Below are positions 6,492 to 16,068 of a stretch of DNA of 24,909 nucleotides, in pieces. The position numbers and the translations under genes are program-made. The stretch covers positions 1 through 24,909 of the forward strand of contig NZ_JADPFC010000014.1 in assembly GCF_015668195.1 (NCBI RefSeq), given 5' to 3'. A model generated the notes under the pieces. It made no database searches. It saw only the letters and a list, made by a program, of their open reading frames with translations, and was not told where the DNA came from. The number at the start of each line of letters is the position of its first letter. Within the stretch, counting starts at the first letter, position 1. The stretch comes from Romboutsia_C sp015668195. Lineage in GTDB: Bacteria; Bacillota; Clostridia; Peptostreptococcales; Peptostreptococcaceae.

Positions 6492-8039
6492 ATGGGAAAA
6501 AAGATAATGTTACAAGGTACAGCATCAAATGTTGGTAAAAGTATATTAACAGCTGGTTTATGTAGGATTTTCAAACAAGATGGATATAGTGTGGCACCAT
6601 TTAAATCTCAGAATATGGCGTTAAACTCTTTTATAACAAAAGAAGGTTTAGAAATGGGAAGAGCACAAGTATTTCAGGCAGAAGCTTGTGGAATAGAACC
6701 AATTGCTGATATGAATCCAATACTTCTAAAACCATCAGGCAATCATAGATGTCAAGTTATAGTAAGAGGAAAAGTTAAAGATGATATATCATCATCAGAA
6801 TACCATGATTATAAACCAATACTTGCTAAAGAACTAAAAACTATATTTAATCAATTTAGTGAGAACTATGATGTGGTTGTTATGGAGGGGGCAGGTAGTA
6901 CAGCAGAAATAAACTTAAGGGAACATGATATTGCTAACATGGGTATGGCAGAGATCGCAGATGCTCCTGTAATAATAGTGGGGGATATCGATAGAGGTGG
7001 AGTTTTCGCATCACTAGCAGGTACGATGCTTTTATTAAGTGAAGAGGAAAGAAAAAGAGTTAAAGGTGTAATAATAAATAAATTTAGAGGAAGAAAAGAG
7101 CTTTTATATGATGGCATAAAAATGCTTGAAGAAATAATAAAGGTTCCTGTTCTAGGAGTAGTGCCTTATAGTGATATAAAAATAGAAGATGAAGACAGTG
7201 TAACAACTAGATTTAAAACTAAAATGAAAAAAAGTGATATACATATAGAAATAATTAGAACGCCCCATATGTCTAATTTCACAGATTTTAATATATTTGA
7301 GACTCAAGAAGATGTAAGTATTAGATATGTAGATCATGGAGAGGCTCTTTCAAATCCAGATATGATAATACTTCCTGGAAGTAAAAGTACTATAGATGAC
7401 CTTAAGTATATAAGAGAAAGTGGTCTAGAGGAGCAAATAAAAGATTTACATAAAAAAGGAAAGTTAGTATTTGGGATATGTGGTGGATATCAAATGTTAG
7501 GGAAGAAATTAAAAGACCCATATCATGTAGAAGGACAAATTGAAGAAATAAATGGGATAGGACTTTTAGATATAGAAACTACATTTGAAAAAGAAAAAAC
7601 AACTACACAAGTGGATGCCACTATATGTAAACATTTAAATGGATATATGTCAAATCTATCAGGAATGAAAGTAAAAGGTTATGAAATTCATATGGGGATA
7701 AGTGATATAGGCAAAGAGGTAGAGCATTTAAATATAATAAATAATAAACTAGGAGAAGATGTTAATTATTTAGAAGGTAGTGTAAATAAAGAAGGTAATG
7801 TAGTAGGAACTTATTTACATGGAATATTTGATGAGATAGATTTTACTAGAGCTTTATTAAATAATATCAGAGAAGAAAAATGTCTTGAAAGAATAGATAC
7901 TAAAGTAACTTCTTTTGAAGCTTTTAAGCAAAAGGAATATGATAGATTGGCTGATTTACTAAGAGAACATTTAGATATAGAGAAGATATATAAAATAATG
8001 GAAGAACATGAAGAAGAAATACAAATGATACAAAAATAA
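6492..8039 (+). CDS. cbiP: Cobyric acid synthase CbiP
   Basis: CbiP amidates the b, d, e and g side chains of adenosylcobyrinic acid a,c-diamide using glutamine and ATP. It has 515 residues, normal length. The N-terminal dethiobiotin-synthetase-like half has a P-loop-type GTASNVGKS (9-17) and KSQNMALNS (38-46). The C-terminal class I glutamine amidotransferase half has nucleophile Cys330 in FGICGGYQML and catalytic His443 in GTYLHGIF. AAGGAGAA is well spaced from the ATG. It is the first gene of the long riboswitch-governed operon, and cbiA follows after 21 bases. Confidence 0.97.
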   Translation: MGKKIMLQGTASNVGKSILTAGLCRIFKQDGYSVAPFKSQNMALNSFITKEGLEMGRAQVFQAEACGIEPIADMNPILLKPSGNHRCQVIVRGKVKDDISSSEYHDYKPILAKELKTIFNQFSENYDVVVMEGAGSTAEINLREHDIANMGMAEIADAPVIIVGDIDRGGVFASLAGTMLLLSEEERKRVKGVIINKFRGRKELLYDGIKMLEEIIKVPVLGVVPYSDIKIEDEDSVTTRFKTKMKKSDIHIEIIRTPHMSNFTDFNIFETQEDVSIRYVDHGEALSNPDMIILPGSKSTIDDLKYIRESGLEEQIKDLHKKGKLVFGICGGYQMLGKKLKDPYHVEGQIEEINGIGLLDIETTFEKEKTTTQVDATICKHLNGYMSNLSGMKVKGYEIHMGISDIGKEVEHLNIINNKLGEDVNYLEGSVNKEGNVVGTYLHGIFDEIDFTRALLNNIREEKCLERIDTKVTSFEAFKQKEYDRLADLLREHLDIEKIYKIMEEHEEEIQMIQK

Positions 8040-8060
8040 AATGATGGTTAGGTGAAATAT

Positions 8061-9449
8061 ATGAAAAAAATCTTAATCGCAGGAACTAATAGTGGAGTAG
8101 GAAAAACAACAATATCTTTAGGTATAATGCAAGCACTTACAAAAAGAAGTATGAAAGTTCAACCATATAAAGTTGGACCTGATTATATAGATCCATCATA
8201 CCATACATTTATAACAGGTAGAGATTCAAGAAATCTAGATTCATATATGTTAGATGATGAAAAAATTAAGTATGTATTTAATTCTGCATCTAAAGATGCA
8301 GATATATCAGTGATTGAAGGTGTTATGGGTCTTTATGATGGAATAGGAATCGATTTAGATAATTGTACAAGCTCTCATACATCGAAGATACTAAAAGCAC
8401 CAGTTATACTAGTTATAAATGGAAGAGCCATGGCAGCATCTAGTGCAGCTATGGTACTTGGATACAAGGAACTTGATAAAGATGTAAATATAAAAGGTGT
8501 AATAGTAAATAACGTAAAAACTAAGACTCACTACGAAATAATTAAAAAAGCAATTGAAACATATTGTGGGATAGAGGTCTTAGGATACTTCCCACCTAAT
8601 GATGAATTTTCATTGGAGTCAAGACACTTGGGTTTAGTTCCAAGCGTAGAAATTGATTCACTAAAAAATAAATTTAGTAATTTAGCAGATGAAATAGAAA
8701 AATATATAAATATAGATAGAATAATAGAAATTGCTGAAACAGAAGAAGTTAGTAGCAGTTTTAATTTAAAAGATTTTATAAAGGAAAATAAGATTGAAGA
8801 TAAAACAATAGCTATAGCTTATGATAAAGCATTTAATTTTTACTACAAAGAAAATATAGAATTATTAAAAGAACTAGGGCTAAATATAAAATACTTTAGT
8901 CCACTAGAAGATGAAAAAGTACCACAATCAGATTACATATATATAGGTGGAGGATTTCCAGAAATATTTGCAAAAGAAATAGAATCAAATAAAAGTATGA
9001 GAAGTTCTATAAAAGAAGCTCATACAAATAAAATTCCTATATATGCTGAATGTGGTGGGCTCATGTATCTAGGGGAAAAACTAATAGACCAAAATAATAG
9101 TGAATACGATATGGTAGGAATATTTAGTGGAGTTAGCAAGATGACAAAATCATTAAAGAGATTTGGATATTGTTATGGAGAGTCTAAAATAGATACAATT
9201 TTATCTAAAAAAGGTGAGGTTATAAAAGGACATGAATTCCACCATTCTATATTTGAAACTAATGAGGAATGTGCTTATACAATGAGAAAAGAAAGAGACA
9301 AGAAAGTAGTGGATGAATGGGAAGGTGGATATAGCAAAGATAAAACTTTAGCAACATATTTACATACTCATTTTTACAATAACTTAGATTGTATAAAAAA
9401 TTTCTTAAATAGTGGATGTAAAGACTATTTAGAAAGAGGAAACAATTAA
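8061..9449 (+). CDS. cbiA: Cobyrinic acid a,c-diamide synthase CbiA
   Basis: CbiA amidates the a and c carboxylates of cobyrinate with glutamine and ATP. It has 462 residues. GTNSGVGKTT (8-17) is the ATP site, and KVGPDYIDPS (37-46) and VIEGVMGLYDG are family marks. The amidotransferase domain has Cys331 in AECGGLMYLG and His435 in ATYLHTHF. ATG 8061 is chosen because AGGTGA (8050-8055) lies 5 bases upstream. A GTG at 8052 overlaps that site. The stop is one base before cbiB. The 8061 start gives the usual length and begins directly with the nucleotide-binding strand. Confidence 0.97.
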   Translation: MKKILIAGTNSGVGKTTISLGIMQALTKRSMKVQPYKVGPDYIDPSYHTFITGRDSRNLDSYMLDDEKIKYVFNSASKDADISVIEGVMGLYDGIGIDLDNCTSSHTSKILKAPVILVINGRAMAASSAAMVLGYKELDKDVNIKGVIVNNVKTKTHYEIIKKAIETYCGIEVLGYFPPNDEFSLESRHLGLVPSVEIDSLKNKFSNLADEIEKYINIDRIIEIAETEEVSSSFNLKDFIKENKIEDKTIAIAYDKAFNFYYKENIELLKELGLNIKYFSPLEDEKVPQSDYIYIGGGFPEIFAKEIESNKSMRSSIKEAHTNKIPIYAECGGLMYLGEKLIDQNNSEYDMVGIFSGVSKMTKSLKRFGYCYGESKIDTILSKKGEVIKGHEFHHSIFETNEECAYTMRKERDKKVVDEWEGGYSKDKTLATYLHTHFYNNLDCIKNFLNSGCKDYLERGNN

Positions 9450-9450
9450 T

Positions 9451-10395
9451 ATGAATATATTATCTATTTATATAGGATACATAATAGATTTAATAGTAGG
9501 AGATCCATATTCATTTCCTCACCCGGTTAGATATATTGGTAAATTAATAAAGAAAACTGAAAGTATAATAAGAAAAAAAGCTAAGAGTGATAAAGATTTA
9601 AAAATAGGCGGATTTTTCTTATGGCTTATAGTAGTAGGTATAACGTATTTAGTTACGTATTTAATAATAAAAATAAGTAGCTTTATACCAGGAGGTTTTT
9701 TAGTAGCAAATTCAATATTAATATATACAACGTTAGCTACTAAATGTTTAAAAGATGAGGCAGTCAAAATATACAATGTATTAAAAACAGGAGACATAGA
9801 AAGGGCAAGAATACAAGTATCTTATATAGTAGGAAGAGACACTACTCAACTAAATGAAGGTGAGATAATTAGGGCCACTGTGGAAACTGTTGCTGAAAAT
9901 ACTGTAGATGGAATAATTGCGCCTATGTTTTATGCATTTATAGGAGGAGCTCCTCTTGCTATGGCATATAAAGCAGTCAATACTTTAGACTCAACAGTAG
10001 GATATAAAAATGATAAGTATAAAGACTTAGGATTTGCATCAGCTAAGATTGACGATATAGCTAACTTTATACCAGCTAGGATATCTGTATTACTTATGTC
10101 TATAGGAAGCTTATTAGTAGGTCATAACTGTAAAGAAGCTTTAAAAATAGGTATAAGAGATAGAAAAAATCACAAAAGTCCAAACTGTGCTTATGCTGAG
10201 GGTGCTGTTGCAGGGGCTTTAGGAGTACAGTTAGGTGGTACGAATGTTTATTTTGGAAAAGCTGTCTATAAGCCTACAATAGGAGATAAACATAGAGAAA
10301 TAGAAGTAGAAGATATAGTTAGAACAAATAAAATAATGTATGCTTCATCTATAACTTCAATGATTGTATTTACAATAATATTTATATTACTATAG
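9451..10395 (+). CDS. cbiB: Adenosylcobinamide-phosphate synthase CbiB
   Basis: CbiB is the membrane enzyme that couples adenosylcobyric acid with aminopropanol phosphate from CobD. It has 314 residues with several hydrophobic stretches, including ~54-77, ~82-96 and the C-terminus. The motif GDPYSFPHPVRYIG (17-30) is characteristic of the family. SYIVGRDT (124-131) and ETVAENTVDGIIAPMFYA (145-162) are also highly conserved, as is KAVNTLDSTVGYKN. AGAGGAAA, within the end of cbiA, serves as ribosome binding site. It lies directly before cobD, its substrate supplier. Confidence 0.97.
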   Translation: MNILSIYIGYIIDLIVGDPYSFPHPVRYIGKLIKKTESIIRKKAKSDKDLKIGGFFLWLIVVGITYLVTYLIIKISSFIPGGFLVANSILIYTTLATKCLKDEAVKIYNVLKTGDIERARIQVSYIVGRDTTQLNEGEIIRATVETVAENTVDGIIAPMFYAFIGGAPLAMAYKAVNTLDSTVGYKNDKYKDLGFASAKIDDIANFIPARISVLLMSIGSLLVGHNCKEALKIGIRDRKNHKSPNCAYAEGAVAGALGVQLGGTNVYFGKAVYKPTIGDKHREIEVEDIVRTNKIMYASSITSMIVFTIIFILL

Positions 10396-10403
10396 GGGGA
10401 TTT

Positions 10404-11474
10404 ATGAAAGATTTAGGACATGGAGCTAATGTAGAGCAAATAGCAAAAACTTATAATATAGACCCAAAAGAAATAATAGATTTTAGTTCTAATGTAAATC
10501 CAGAGGTCATAAAGGATTTAGACAAGTATATACTAGAAGGATTAAAAGAAAGTAGAAGTTATCCAGATATAAATTACACCAATTTAAGAAAAAATATAGG
10601 TGATTATCTAAATATTAAAAGTGAATATATAATACCTGGAAATGGTGCTACAGAATTAATCTATTTATTAATGAAAGTTATAGGTAAAAGGCTGGCGATA
10701 TTAAATCCTACATTCTCAGAATATAGAAGAAGTGCAAAATTAAATGGATTAGAAGTTATAGATTTAAATCTAAATGAAGAAAATCAATTTTTAATAGATA
10801 TAGATGTAATTAAAAATAATTTAGATAAGTTTGATAGCTTATTTATATGTAATCCTAATAACCCAAATGGTAAGGCTCAGGAGTTAAATGAGTTACTAAA
10901 CATATTGAAACAAAATAATAAACTTTTAATAGTTGATGAAACCTTTATGGAATTTGCGGGAAATGAAGAAAATTATAGTTTAGTAAAAAACATAAAAAAC
11001 TATGATAATTTATTTATAATCAAAGCGGCAACTAAATTCTTTGGAATGCCTGGACTAAGATTGGGATATGGGATTACGAGTAATAAAGATATAATAAATA
11101 AAATTTATCATTATAAAGAACCTTGGACTATAAATGCATTTGCAGATACTTTATCTAAGTATATATTTAAGGATAAAGAGTACATAGAAAATAGTAAAAG
11201 TTATTATATCCAAGAGCGAGAGTATATGTTAAAAGAGTTAAGAAGTATAGAAAATATATCAGTTTATGATACTGATACAAATTTTCTATTAATTAAACTG
11301 AACAATAGAAGGGCAAATGAAATAAAAGTCGAATTATTAAGAAGAAGCAAAATTCTTATCAGAGATGCATCGAATTTTATCGGATTAGATGATAGATATA
11401 TAAGAGTTGCAATTAAATCTCATGATGATAATAAAACGCTTATAGAGAACATGAAAAACTTATTAGGTGATTAG
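10404..11474 (+). CDS. cobD: Threonine-phosphate decarboxylase CobD
   Basis: CobD is a PLP enzyme that decarboxylates L-threonine O-3-phosphate to (R)-1-amino-2-propanol phosphate for CbiB. It has 356 residues and the fold of histidinol-phosphate aminotransferases. PGNGATELIYLL is the PLP phosphate region, NPNNPNGK lies in the middle, and ATKFFGMPGLRLGYG holds the PLP lysine, Lys211. It could be mistaken for HisC on sequence alone, but its position between cbiB and a threonine kinase gene fixes the role. AGGGGGA precedes the ATG. The next gene starts 1 base after the stop. Confidence 0.95.
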   Translation: MKDLGHGANVEQIAKTYNIDPKEIIDFSSNVNPEVIKDLDKYILEGLKESRSYPDINYTNLRKNIGDYLNIKSEYIIPGNGATELIYLLMKVIGKRLAILNPTFSEYRRSAKLNGLEVIDLNLNEENQFLIDIDVIKNNLDKFDSLFICNPNNPNGKAQELNELLNILKQNNKLLIVDETFMEFAGNEENYSLVKNIKNYDNLFIIKAATKFFGMPGLRLGYGITSNKDIINKIYHYKEPWTINAFADTLSKYIFKDKEYIENSKSYYIQEREYMLKELRSIENISVYDTDTNFLLIKLNNRRANEIKVELLRRSKILIRDASNFIGLDDRYIRVAIKSHDDNKTLIENMKNLLGD

Positions 11475-11475
11475 C

Positions 11476-12375
11476 ATGAAATATTATGGATTTTGTCCAG
11501 CATCATGTGGAGAATTTGTACAAGGTATGGTAGATGGAGAAGAATATCTTAGTTCATATGCTATAGATATGTATTCAGTAGCAATGGTTGAAGAAAAGCT
11601 AGGAGAAGTAAGTGTAGGGCCTAGTAAATCTAGAAAAGCTATAGAAGCTGTTTTTGAAAAATTTAACTTGCCTATCAAAGATAGTAAAAATATTTCTTTA
11701 AGTATAAAAAGTGATATACCAATAGGTAAAGGTATGGCTAGTTCAACAGCAGATATAGGAGCTACTATAGTAGCTACTCTAGATTTGATAGGAAAAAATT
11801 TAACTAGTGAAGAAATATCTAAGCTTGCATCTACTATAGAACCAACAGATTCTACATACATAGAAAGTAATTGTATATTTAATCCACTTAGTGGAGAAAT
11901 AGTAAAAAATCTAGGAAGTATAAAGGATTGTAGAGTAGTAATCTTAGAGCCTAACAAGACACTAGATACTATAAAAATAAGAAGTAACCCAAACTATAGA
12001 AATATAAAACTAAAAAATCAAGATATTATAAAAGAATCATTTTATCTTTTAGAAGAAGGTATAAAAAATAATGATTTAAGTAGTGTTGGAAAAGCATGTA
12101 CTTTAAGTGCTTTAGCTAATGAAAATATAGACCCAAAAGAAGGGTTAAAAGATATAATAAATATTTCTCAAAATTATGGTGCCTATGGTGTAAACATCGC
12201 TCATAGTGGAACTGTAATAGGTATTATCATAGACAATTATATGAATGATAATAAACTCATAGATATTTTAAAAACAAATAAAATACATAAAACATACAAT
12301 AAAATTTATACTCTAGATATTATAGACGGAGGAATTAGGAGGGAACTACCATGGAATATATCAAAAATCCTATGA
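11476..12375 (+). CDS. pduX: L-threonine kinase, PduX-like (GHMP kinase)
   Basis: This GHMP-superfamily kinase probably phosphorylates L-threonine to the O-phosphate used by the preceding CobD. It has 299 residues. The N-terminus GFCPASCGEFVQG is typical of PduX-type kinases, and PIGKGMASSTADIG (82-95) is the GHMP ATP-binding motif. I chose ATG 11476 because AGGTGA (11465-11470) is 5 bases upstream. The GTG at 11467 lies within that site. The 3' end overlaps cbiC by 25 bases. Substrate is inferred from family and context; a different GHMP substrate cannot be ruled out from sequence. Confidence 0.88.
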   Translation: MKYYGFCPASCGEFVQGMVDGEEYLSSYAIDMYSVAMVEEKLGEVSVGPSKSRKAIEAVFEKFNLPIKDSKNISLSIKSDIPIGKGMASSTADIGATIVATLDLIGKNLTSEEISKLASTIEPTDSTYIESNCIFNPLSGEIVKNLGSIKDCRVVILEPNKTLDTIKIRSNPNYRNIKLKNQDIIKESFYLLEEGIKNNDLSSVGKACTLSALANENIDPKEGLKDIINISQNYGAYGVNIAHSGTVIGIIIDNYMNDNKLIDILKTNKIHKTYNKIYTLDIIDGGIRRELPWNISKIL

Positions 12376-12983
12376 TGATAGAAGAAAAAAGTTTCATAAT
12401 GATACAAGAAATAATAGATGAAATAAGACCAGGATATGAGTACAAAAATGAAGTAGAAGAAAAAATAATAAAGCGTTGTATACATACAACAGCAGACTTT
12501 GAATATTTAGATATATTAAAAATATCAGATACAGCAGTAGAAAATATAGTAGATGCTTTAAAAAATAATGCAACTATATATACAGATACTAATATGGCTT
12601 TAAGTGGAATAAATAAAAGAAGATTAGAGGCATTAGGTTGTAAATATAGATGCTTAGTGGCAGAAGAAGAAACTGCAAAACTAGCTAAGGAAAAAGGAAT
12701 AACTCGTTCGATGGCAGCTGTTGAGATAGCAGCAAAGGATTCAGGAAGAAAAATATTTGTGCTTGGAAATGCGCCAACAGCTTTATATAAAGTAATGGAA
12801 ATGAGAGATGCAAAAGAACTTGAAGTAGATGCTGTAATAGGTGTTCCAGTTGGATTTGTTGGAGCAGCAGAGTCAAAAGATGAATTAGAAAAAACAGATA
12901 TACCATACATCATATCAAAAGGAAGAAAAGGTGGAAGTAACTTAGCAGCAGCTATAGTTAATGCTATTTTATACACTATGTAG
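12351..12983 (+). CDS. cbiC: Cobalt-precorrin-8 methylmutase CbiC
   Basis: CbiC moves the C11 methyl to C12, giving cobyrinate, the last ring-building step. It has 210 residues. IHTTADFEY contains His45, which matches the proton-transferring His of the family (His43 in Pseudomonas CobH). TDTNMALSGI and the C-terminal VPVGFVGAAESK and GRKGGSNLAAAIVNAI are strongly conserved. TAGGAGGGA just upstream supports ATG 12351, which lies 25 bases inside the end of the kinase gene, so translation is probably coupled. The long reverse-strand frame across this gene is a shadow. Confidence 0.97.
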   Translation: MEYIKNPMMIEEKSFIMIQEIIDEIRPGYEYKNEVEEKIIKRCIHTTADFEYLDILKISDTAVENIVDALKNNATIYTDTNMALSGINKRRLEALGCKYRCLVAEEETAKLAKEKGITRSMAAVEIAAKDSGRKIFVLGNAPTALYKVMEMRDAKELEVDAVIGVPVGFVGAAESKDELEKTDIPYIISKGRKGGSNLAAAIVNAILYTM

Positions 12984-12991
12984 GTAATATT

Positions 12992-14140
12992 ATGGAAGAG
13001 TATGTATATATAGAAGGTAAAAAGTATAGAAGAGGATACACAACAGGTTCTTGTGCTACAGGAGCATCAAAAGCTGCAACATACATGCTATTAACTAAAA
13101 AGAGTATAGATACTGTAAATATAGATACTCCAAAAGGCATACCATTGACATTGAATGTATTTAATATAGATATTAATGATGATTACGTCGAATGTTCTAT
13201 AGAAAAAGATGGTGGAGATGATATTGATGCTACACATACTATGCATATTCACGCTAGAGCTGAAATCATCAATAGAGAAGATGATGAAGATATAGTTGTG
13301 TGTGGAGGAGTAGGTATTGGAGTAGTAACTAAAAAAGGATTGAGTGTTGAGGTCGGAAAGCCAGCAATTAATCCAACTCCTATGAAAATGATACATAGTG
13401 AGTTAAGAAAAGTAGTTGGTGAAGATATAAGTAAAGTTATAGGTAAAAATAAATCTTTAAAGATTACCATATTTGCACCAAAAGGAGAAGATGTAGCAAA
13501 AAAGACATTTAATCCAAGGCTTGGAATAGTTGGAGGTATATCTATCATAGGAACTACAGGCATAGTAGAACCTATGAGTGATGAAGGATGGAAAAAATCT
13601 TTGTCTATAGAACTACAAATGAAAAGAGAACAAGGATTAGATAAGATAATTCTAGTACCAGGAAATCATGGAGAACAGTTCATAAGAGAAAATTTGGGAT
13701 TAGATATGAAATATGTAATAAGAACTAGTAATTTTATAGGATATATGCTAAAAGAAGCCCAGAGAATGGGTTATAAGAAAATACTTATGGCAGGTCATAT
13801 AGGAAAATTTATAAAAATATCAGCTGGTATATTTAACACACATAGTAAAGTAGCTGATGCGAGAAGTGAAATATTAGTATCTAATCTAGCATTAATGAAA
13901 GCTCCATATGAATTTTTAGAAAAGATAAGTGAGTGTCTTACTGCTGAAGAAGCCGTTGAACTTATAAATAATAGTGAGTACAAAAGCTTTTACAATTTGG
14001 TAAGTAACAAATGTAAGCATAAAATTAAACAATATCTATGTGATGATGATATGGACGTAGAGGTTATTATGTTTTCTATGGACAAGACATTACTAGGTAA
14101 ATCAGATAATACAGATAATCTAGTGGAGGTATTTAGATGA
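12992..14140 (+). CDS. cbiD: Cobalt-precorrin-5B C1-methyltransferase CbiD
   Basis: CbiD methylates C1 of cobalt-precorrin-5B with S-adenosylmethionine. It is a fold of its own, unrelated to the CbiE/F/H/L methyltransferases. It has 382 residues, with the hallmark RRGYTTGSCATGASKAA at 13-29, then EVGKPAINPTPMKMI, GTTGIVEPMSDEGWKKS and AGHIGKFIKISAGIFNTHS. The ribosome binding site is weak (AGGT, 12982-12985), which fits coupling to cbiC, whose stop is 8 bases away. Its end overlaps cbiE by 4 bases. Confidence 0.97.
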   Translation: MEEYVYIEGKKYRRGYTTGSCATGASKAATYMLLTKKSIDTVNIDTPKGIPLTLNVFNIDINDDYVECSIEKDGGDDIDATHTMHIHARAEIINREDDEDIVVCGGVGIGVVTKKGLSVEVGKPAINPTPMKMIHSELRKVVGEDISKVIGKNKSLKITIFAPKGEDVAKKTFNPRLGIVGGISIIGTTGIVEPMSDEGWKKSLSIELQMKREQGLDKIILVPGNHGEQFIRENLGLDMKYVIRTSNFIGYMLKEAQRMGYKKILMAGHIGKFIKISAGIFNTHSKVADARSEILVSNLALMKAPYEFLEKISECLTAEEAVELINNSEYKSFYNLVSNKCKHKIKQYLCDDDMDVEVIMFSMDKTLLGKSDNTDNLVEVFR

Positions 14141-14754
14141 TAAATGTCATAGGGTTAGGGCCAGGGAATACTGATTATATAACTAGATTAGGTGAGAAAT
14201 TAATTAAAAACTCTGATGTTGTAATTGGAGGAAGAAGGAATTTAGAATCGATAAAAGATTTTGAAGGAGAAAAGATAGAGTTAGCATCAAATTTAAAAGA
14301 GATAGTGGATTATATAAATAATAATAAAGATAAACAAATATCTGTTATAGCATCAGGTGATCCATTGATGTATGGAATAGGAAGATATCTTTCTAAAAAT
14401 ATAGACACTAATAAATTAAATATAGTATCAGGAATTAGTTCGCTTCAATATATATTTTCAAAAATATATGTTGATATGAACGACCTATATATAACTAGTA
14501 GCCATGGAAAAGTACCAGACTTTGATTATGTACTTTCTCACAAGAAGGTATGTATGGTTACTGATAAAATAATTGGTCCTAAAGAAATATGTAAAGAAAT
14601 AATAAAAAGAAATCTAGATAAAACAGTTGTAGTAGGAGAAAATTTATCCTATGAAAATGAAAGAATTACAATAGGAAAACCAGAAGAAATTTTAAAAGTA
14701 GAAAACTTTGATATGTGCGTAGTTGTAATACTAGAAGGTGGAGATTGCATATGA
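14137..14754 (+). CDS. cbiE: Cobalt-precorrin-7 C5-methyltransferase CbiE
   Basis: CbiE methylates C5 of cobalt-precorrin-7 with S-adenosylmethionine. It has 205 residues of the tetrapyrrole methylase fold: GLGPG at 6-10 and IASGDPLMYG at 71-80, the two strands that hold S-adenosylmethionine. In some bacteria CbiE and CbiT are one protein (CobL). Here they are separate but joined by an ATGA overlap. GTGGAGG upstream supports the start. The start also overlaps the cbiD stop by ATGA. Confidence 0.95.
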   Translation: MINVIGLGPGNTDYITRLGEKLIKNSDVVIGGRRNLESIKDFEGEKIELASNLKEIVDYINNNKDKQISVIASGDPLMYGIGRYLSKNIDTNKLNIVSGISSLQYIFSKIYVDMNDLYITSSHGKVPDFDYVLSHKKVCMVTDKIIGPKEICKEIIKRNLDKTVVVGENLSYENERITIGKPEEILKVENFDMCVVVILEGGDCI

Positions 14755-15311
14755 AAAACAGTGAGTTTATAACAGGAAAAGTTCCTATAACAAAAGAAGA
14801 AGTTAGAGCAGTATCTATAATGAAACTAGACTTAGTAAATGCTAAAAGATTTATAGATGTAGGAGCAGGAACAGGCAGTGTAAGTATAGAAGCCGCACAC
14901 CATTATCCAAATCTAGAAGTTATTTCTATAGAAAGAAATGATGATGCTATAGACTTAATAAATAAAAATGTAGATAAGTTTGGATTAGATAATGTAGAAG
15001 TAATTAAAGCATATGCACCAGTAGAGATAGACGGAAAAGCTGATGCTATATTCTTAGGTGGAACAGGTAATAAACTAGAAGAAATAATAACTTGGTCTAA
15101 GGATACGCTAGTAGAAGGTGGAAGACTGGTAGCAAACTTTATAATAGTAGATACATTTAATGAAACTTTAAGATTATTAAGAGAGTATGGATTTGAAAAT
15201 ATAGATGTTTCAGTTTTAAATGTAGCTAAGCTAGAGAAATTAGGAAGAGGAGAATATTTTAAACCTCTAAATCCAATCTATATAATATCTTGTGAGAAGG
15301 GGAGAGACTAA
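14751..15311 (+). CDS. cbiT: Cobalt-precorrin-6B C15-methyltransferase (decarboxylating) CbiT
   Basis: CbiT methylates C15 and decarboxylates the C12 acetate chain. It has 186 residues with a class I Rossmann methyltransferase fold: the S-adenosylmethionine loop DVGAGTG is at 36-42, followed by the acidic ISIERND strand end. PITKEEVRAV near the N-terminus is typical. I take ATG 14751, preceded by GGTGGAG at 7 bases and overlapping the cbiE stop as ATGA. Longer in-frame starts upstream run inside cbiE and lack this spacing. Confidence 0.95.
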   Translation: MKNSEFITGKVPITKEEVRAVSIMKLDLVNAKRFIDVGAGTGSVSIEAAHHYPNLEVISIERNDDAIDLINKNVDKFGLDNVEVIKAYAPVEIDGKADAIFLGGTGNKLEEIITWSKDTLVEGGRLVANFIIVDTFNETLRLLREYGFENIDVSVLNVAKLEKLGRGEYFKPLNPIYIISCEKGRD

Positions 15312-15312
15312 T

Positions 15313-16068
15313 ATGTTAAACAAAATACATTTCGTAGGAGCAGGACCAGGAGATAAAGAATTAATAACTTTAAAAGGATATAAGCTTTTAAGTAATGCAG
15401 ATGTAGTAATATATGCAGGTTCATTAGTTAATCCAGAACTTTTAGAATACTGTAAAGAAGGTTGTGAGATACATAATAGTGCTCATATGGATTTACATCA
15501 AATTATAGAAGTAATGGAAAAGGGCGCTAGAGAAGGAAAATCTGTAGTAAGACTACAAACAGGAGACTTCTCTATATATGGATCAATAAGAGAACAAGTT
15601 GAAGAATTATTTAAATTAGATATAGATTATGATTGTACACCAGGAGTGAGTTCATTCTTAGGAGCAGCATCAGCATTAGGTGTTGAGTATACAGTTCCAG
15701 AAATATCTCAAAGTGTAGTAATAACAAGAATGGAAGGAAGAACTCCAGTACCTGAAAAAGAATCCATAGAGTCTTTTGCCAAACATCAAACTTCTATGGC
15801 TATATTCTTATCAGTACAAGATATAGAAAAAGTAGTAGAAAGACTTCATGAAGGTGGATATCCAATGGATACTCCTATAGCTGTTGTTTATAAAGCTACT
15901 TGGTCAGATGAAAAGATAGTAAAAGGAACATTACAAGACATAGCTAAAAAAGTAAAAGAAAATGATATAAGAAAGACTGCTTTAATATTAGTAGGACAAT
16001 TCTTAGGTAAAGAATATAACAATTCGAAGTTATATGATAAGGACTTCAAACATGAGTATAGACAATAA
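15313..16068 (+). CDS. cbiF: Cobalt-precorrin-4 C11-methyltransferase CbiF
   Basis: CbiF methylates C11 of cobalt-precorrin-4. It has 251 residues of the tetrapyrrole methylase family. VGAGPGD at 8-14, YAGSLVNPELL, LQTGDFSIYGS (81-91) and TPGVSSFLGAA are features that separate CbiF from its relatives. AGGGGAGAG lies before ATG 15313. The frame is open further upstream, but that extension runs into cbiT. It overlaps cbiG by 17 bases. Confidence 0.96.
   Translation: MLNKIHFVGAGPGDKELITLKGYKLLSNADVVIYAGSLVNPELLEYCKEGCEIHNSAHMDLHQIIEVMEKGAREGKSVVRLQTGDFSIYGSIREQVEELFKLDIDYDCTPGVSSFLGAASALGVEYTVPEISQSVVITRMEGRTPVPEKESIESFAKHQTSMAIFLSVQDIEKVVERLHEGGYPMDTPIAVVYKATWSDEKIVKGTLQDIAKKVKENDIRKTALILVGQFLGKEYNNSKLYDKDFKHEYRQ

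Noticed and set aside
11484..11957. 157-codon reverse-strand open frame
   Set aside because: Shadow of the threonine kinase gene; no family motif and AT-rich frames of this size arise by chance.
12335..12976. 213-codon reverse-strand open frame
   Set aside because: It lies wholly across cbiC, has hydrophobic low-information sequence, no ribosome binding site of note and no recognisable domain. The forward gene has diagnostic motifs.
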